Assembly (NCBI RefSeq): GCF_003970495.1
Contig: NZ_RXWW01000061.1
Coordinates: 1-64,000, forward strand
Source of the DNA: Staphylococcus pasteuri
GTDB lineage: Bacteria > Bacillota > Bacilli > Staphylococcales > Staphylococcaceae
Reading direction: 5' to 3'
DNA length: 64,000 nt
Shown piece by piece: positions 60,477 to 64,000 of the stretch (the first letter of the stretch is position 1; each line of letters starts with the position of its first letter). Both the position numbers and the translations under genes were made by a program. The notes under the pieces were generated by a model. The model saw only the letters and a list, made by a program, of their open reading frames with translations, ran no database searches and was not told the DNA's origin.

Positions 60477-62944
60477 CGATTAGCGAAATCATACGGTGAA
60501 GTTTCTCCCATATTAATCATAGGATCAATTTGATATATCGTTTCTTCAGTTAATTCTATAGTCATAGTCTTGTTTGAATCGTCTTTATCCTTTACATCTG
60601 TAACATCATCTTCATAATGTATACCTTGTGAATCATCTGACTCATTATTCTCTTCAGTTAAAGATAAATCATAGGATTTTTCTTCAGTAAAGTATTGTTT
60701 TAATAAAGTAAATAATTGCGTTAATCTTTTTTGACCGTTTGTGTTAAGACCGATATCAAACGCTTGGGGATCACCTAATAATACTAATGATTGTTTCGCT
60801 CTTGTTAAACCAGTATATAAAATAGGTCTTTGTAGCATTCTAAAATATTGTTTAACTATAGGCATAATCACGATTGGAAATTCTGAACCTTGAGATTTAT
60901 GGATAGAAGTACAGTATGCATGAGTTAATTCGAGCATATCCTGTCTTGTAAAAGTAATTTCATTTCCTTCAAAGTCTACGACTAGTACATCCTTGTTCAA
61001 AGCATTTTCTTTTGCCCAGAAAATACCAACAATTACACCAATGTCCCCGTTAAAGATATTGTCATTAGGACGATTAACTAATTGTAGAACTTTATCTCCT
61101 TTTCTGAAGACAACATCGCCAAATTCGATTTCTCTAGTATCTTTCTCTTTAGGATTAAGAATAGATTGTAATATTTGATTTAACCTTTTAATACCTGCAT
61201 TACCTTTATACATTGGCGCTAGTACTTGAATATCGCTCATGTCATACCCTTTATTTACCGCACTATTTACGACTTTCTCAACTACATTAGGTATTTGTTC
61301 TGTACCACAATTAATAAAACTTCTGTCATGGAATCGTTGTGTAATATCAATTGGTTGCCCTAACTTCATGCGATGTGCCAATTCTATAATACTAGATCCA
61401 TCTTGTTGTCTATATACCTCAGTTAAATTAACTCTTGGAATCGTGTTTGAGTCTATTAAATCTTTAAAGACTTGTCCTGGTCCAACAGAAGGGAGTTGGT
61501 CTTCATCTCCTACAAGAATAATTTGAGCATCTAATGGCACTGCACTTAAAAATTGATGGAATAGCCAAGTATCAACCATTGACATTTCATCAATTATAAT
61601 CAAACGCGCATTAATTTCATTATCCAAAATATCTTCAGGTTGGGTATCTTGATTCCATCCAATCAATCTATGAATCGTCATGGCTTCTAATCCAGTAGAT
61701 TCTTGTAATCTTTTTGAAGCTCTACCTGTTGGTGCTGCTAGTACAACTGGATAATCATCTTCTTGATAGTCATCGTAGTCTAAAGATATTCCGTGCACCT
61801 CTGCATATAATTCCACTATTCCTTTTATAACTGTTGTCTTCCCTGTTCCCGGTCCACCAGTTAGTAACATAATTTTAGAATTTATAGCCGTTTGTAATGC
61901 ATCTTTTTGTGAAGCAGCATAGCTCACTTCATTATTTGTTTCGATATCACCTATATGTAATTGTAAATCAGATTGTTCTATTTCTTTTAATTTTGTAGTA
62001 TGAGTTTTAATTCTATATAAGTTTTGAACACTTTTTAATTCTGAATAGTAAAGACTTGGAATCGATATTTTTTCTTTATCTACAATTAATCTTTTTTCTT
62101 CATTCAGTTGTAATAACATTGTTTGTAAATGCTCATGATTAATTTGGTTATCATCATTATTATTATTTTGTGTTAAAACATTAAAAGTTGCTGCAATAAT
62201 TTGATCATTAGGTATATAAGTATGTCCTTGTTTAATACATTCTTCCTCTAACGTAAATAATAAACCTGCTTTTAAACGTTCAGGGTCATCAAATTTAATT
62301 CCTATTTTTTGTGCTAATTGATCAGCTTTACTAAAACCAATGCCTTTAATATCATAGACAAGTTGATATGGATTTTTGTCTAATACACTTAACGTTTCTG
62401 CACCGTAATATTGATAAATAGAACTAGCTAATTTTGGACCAAAACCTAAATCATGTAATCTAATCATGACTTTTTCAGATTCTTGATTAGAAGCAATTTG
62501 TTCAGCAATTTGCTTTTGCTTTTTCTTAGGCAAGCTAGGTACTTTTTCAAGAACACTAGCGTCGTTTAAAATGTCATTAATCGCATTTTCACCTAAAGTA
62601 TTTACGATGTTTTGTGCTGTTTTTTTACCTATTCCTTTAAATAAATCACTTGATAAGTAACTGATGATTGCATCTTTAGTTTGTGGTAATTCTTTTTCGA
62701 ATGTTTCGGCTTTTAATTGTTTACCATATCTTGGATGCTCAACCGTTTGTCCTTTAAATGTATATACATCACCTTCAACAACATTAGGAAAAAACCCTAC
62801 CACTGTTGGCATTGTATCAAATGATTCGTTTGTCTCAATGGTATCCACCTTCAAAACTGTATAGTAATTATCACTATTTTGAAACAAAATCGCTTCTACA
62901 GTGCCTTTTATCATTGAATAATCAAATAGTGTAGGGTCAGTCAT
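60473..62944 (-). CDS. recD2: RecD2 family ATP-dependent DNA helicase
   Basis: This 823-residue helicase of the RecD2/TraA type occurs without RecBC and acts in DNA repair. An N-terminal OB-like and helix-hairpin-helix region (about 1-200; GIGKKTAQNIV and GIGFSKADQLAQKIG) precedes the SF1B core with Walker A LLTGGPGTGKTTVIKG (about 353-368), Walker B IIDEMSMVD near 443, and motif VI-like TGLTRAKQSLVLLG near 727. The last 70 residues are acidic. It lies 1 bp after the TPR gene. Confidence 0.94.
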   Translation of the reverse strand: MTDPTLFDYSMIKGTVEAILFQNSDNYYTVLKVDTIETNESFDTMPTVVGFFPNVVEGDVYTFKGQTVEHPRYGKQLKAETFEKELPQTKDAIISYLSSDLFKGIGKKTAQNIVNTLGENAINDILNDASVLEKVPSLPKKKQKQIAEQIASNQESEKVMIRLHDLGFGPKLASSIYQYYGAETLSVLDKNPYQLVYDIKGIGFSKADQLAQKIGIKFDDPERLKAGLLFTLEEECIKQGHTYIPNDQIIAATFNVLTQNNNNDDNQINHEHLQTMLLQLNEEKRLIVDKEKISIPSLYYSELKSVQNLYRIKTHTTKLKEIEQSDLQLHIGDIETNNEVSYAASQKDALQTAINSKIMLLTGGPGTGKTTVIKGIVELYAEVHGISLDYDDYQEDDYPVVLAAPTGRASKRLQESTGLEAMTIHRLIGWNQDTQPEDILDNEINARLIIIDEMSMVDTWLFHQFLSAVPLDAQIILVGDEDQLPSVGPGQVFKDLIDSNTIPRVNLTEVYRQQDGSSIIELAHRMKLGQPIDITQRFHDRSFINCGTEQIPNVVEKVVNSAVNKGYDMSDIQVLAPMYKGNAGIKRLNQILQSILNPKEKDTREIEFGDVVFRKGDKVLQLVNRPNDNIFNGDIGVIVGIFWAKENALNKDVLVVDFEGNEITFTRQDMLELTHAYCTSIHKSQGSEFPIVIMPIVKQYFRMLQRPILYTGLTRAKQSLVLLGDPQAFDIGLNTNGQKRLTQLFTLLKQYFTEEKSYDLSLTEENNESDDSQGIHYEDDVTDVKDKDDSNKTMTIELTEETIYQIDPMINMGETSPYDFANR

Positions 62945-62945
62945 A

Positions 62946-63617
62946 TTACTCCTCCTCTTCTTGCATAGTTGAAAATGTTTTTAAAGCATGTTGACTTAGT
63001 AAATGTTCTGGATCAATCTCAACTGCTTGCTTAAAATATGCTATCGCTTCATTTATAACTTCATTCTTCATGTAAGTAGCCAGTCCTAGATTGTAAATCG
63101 CATCTACATGTGATGAATCCAATGACAACACATAGTTTAATTGTGTTATTGCAGCATCAAACATTTCTAGCTGACACAATACTAATCCATACTGAAACTG
63201 TACTTCTGTATCGTGTTGTTGATCTTTTTCGGCTGCTGTCATTAAAAATGGTAGTGCCTCTTTATGAGCATTTAATTGATTAAAAGCCATTCCAATCATA
63301 TAGTTACAATCTACAGGTTCCACATCATATTTCATAGCTTGTTGGTATAACTTAATCGCTTCATTATATCTACCTTGATTGTAATATACGTTACCTAAAT
63401 TATAATATATTGCTCCATTTTCTGAATCAATCGTTATTGCTTTTTGAAAAAATCGCTCAGATTTCTCAATTTCACCAACATCTGCCAATACAATACCAGC
63501 ATTAATATAATTTTCAGTAATTGATGGATCTTCTTCTATATTATCAAACAAAGCTTTTAATGCTTCTTCTAATTGGCCTTCTTTGATAAATTGATATATC
63601 GTTTTTTGATCTATCAT
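62946..63617 (-). CDS. Tetratricopeptide repeat protein
   Basis: This 223-residue protein consists of about six TPR units (for example AIYYNLGNVYYNQGRYNEAI and AIYNLGLATYMKNEVINEAI), which form a helical protein-binding scaffold. The function is unknown; the same gene lies between mnmA and recD2 in S. aureus as I know it. There is no signal peptide. Confidence 0.88.
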   Translation of the reverse strand: MIDQKTIYQFIKEGQLEEALKALFDNIEEDPSITENYINAGIVLADVGEIEKSERFFQKAITIDSENGAIYYNLGNVYYNQGRYNEAIKLYQQAMKYDVEPVDCNYMIGMAFNQLNAHKEALPFLMTAAEKDQQHDTEVQFQYGLVLCQLEMFDAAITQLNYVLSLDSSHVDAIYNLGLATYMKNEVINEAIAYFKQAVEIDPEHLLSQHALKTFSTMQEEEE

Positions 63618-63787
63618 ATTTAAAATTACATCTCCTTAATTCTTAAATAATGATATAGGTATTATAAGATTTCATTTCAAGTTCAAACTTTTATTTTAAT
63701 CATATTTTACCACTTTATGTATTTTTATATAAATGAATAGTCATGTTCTCAAATGGTCGAACACTACCATAATCATTCATATTAAAA

Positions 63788-63827
63788 AGCCACTAATTCA
63801 AAGAAACATTTCTATGAATTAATGGCT
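63788..63827 (-). terminator. Terminator after mnmA
   Basis: A 19-bp imperfect stem beginning AGCCACTAATTCA (63788-63800), pairing with TGAATTAATGGCT; TTTTTAAT follows on the minus strand. Confidence 0.85.
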
Positions 63828-63832
63828 GATTT

Positions 63833-64000
63833 TTACACAACATAACTTAATTGACCTGATGTTTTATATACATCATCAATTGTTGCACCACCAAGACAAA
63901 CTTCTTCATTATAAAATACAACTGCTTGACCAGGTGTGATAGCTCTAACTGGTTCATTGAAAGTTACTCTAATGGCTTCGTCATTTTCACGTTGTACAAA
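63833..64000 (-). CDS. mnmA: tRNA 2-thiouridylase MnmA, C-terminal part
   Basis: Only the last 55 residues lie in the window; the gene continues beyond 64000. They read [20 protein letters not shown] and end GQLSYVV, the C-terminal beta-barrel of MnmA, which makes 2-thiouridine at tRNA position 34. The catalytic cysteines and PP-loop are outside the window, so completeness cannot be judged. Confidence 0.9.
   Translation of the reverse strand, partial: FVQRENDEAIRVTFNEPVRAITPGQAVVFYNEEVCLGGATIDDVYKTSGQLSYVV

Overview
The window is a chromosomal core segment from a Firmicute of the genus Staphylococcus. Evidence: low G+C, AGGAGG-type ribosome binding sites, a gene order from rpmG-pbp3-sodA-zur through to mnmA that matches the S. 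aureus backbone as I know it, and near-identity of proteins such as PBP3, SodA, PhoH and MtaB to their staphylococcal families. Within the genus I cannot fix the species. All but two genes (glyS, rpsT) lie on the minus strand. I see no prophage, insertion sequence, tRNA, rRNA or CRISPR array.

Layout, low to high coordinate: rpmG, pbp3 (class B PBP) and sodA; the zinc operon mreA-mreB-zur behind a good Zur box; nfo, cshB, a NIF3-family gene, trmK; the macromolecular-synthesis group ccpN - PPDK regulator - dnaG - sigA; divergent T-box-controlled glyS; recO-era-cdd-udpK/dgkA-ybeY-phoH; a membrane trio (unknown protein, floA, nfeD); rpsU; mtaB-rsmE-prmA; the heat-shock operon hrcA-grpE-dnaK-dnaJ with CIRCE; hemW, lepA; rpsT (plus strand); holA; the competence genes comEA-comEB-comEC; a YqeM-like methyltransferase, rsfS, yqeK, nadD, yhbY, aroE, yqeH, yqeG; mtnN; a six-gene 5-oxoproline cluster (pxpB-pxpC-BCCP-biotin carboxylase-pxpA-Nramp-like carrier); greA, udk and the wobble-uridine tRNA genes trhP2, trhP1, trmR; a DUF1292 gene, ruvX, an ireB-like gene and T-box-controlled alaS; recD2, a TPR protein and the 3' end of mnmA.

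The genes are mainly translation, replication, repair, stress and cofactor housekeeping functions. Control visible in the DNA includes a Zur operator over a -35 box, CIRCE (one mismatch), two T-boxes (glycine GGC, alanine GCU), several TTG/GTG starts and many intrinsic terminators.

The most unusual signals are: (1) two tandem ~165-175 nt elements at 51695-52037 whose sequences differ but whose four internal hairpins and closing stem are kept, with compensatory changes, which suggests an undescribed structured RNA or repeat family; (2) the pxp cluster, whose four enzyme-subunit genes correspond part by part to a urea-carboxylase-type biotin enzyme and which carries an Nramp-family carrier lacking the metal-site motifs; (3) a ccpN gene with no ATG/GTG/TTG in frame ahead of its conserved helix-turn-helix, apparently starting at ATA; (4) a hairpin that would bury the comEA ribosome binding site.
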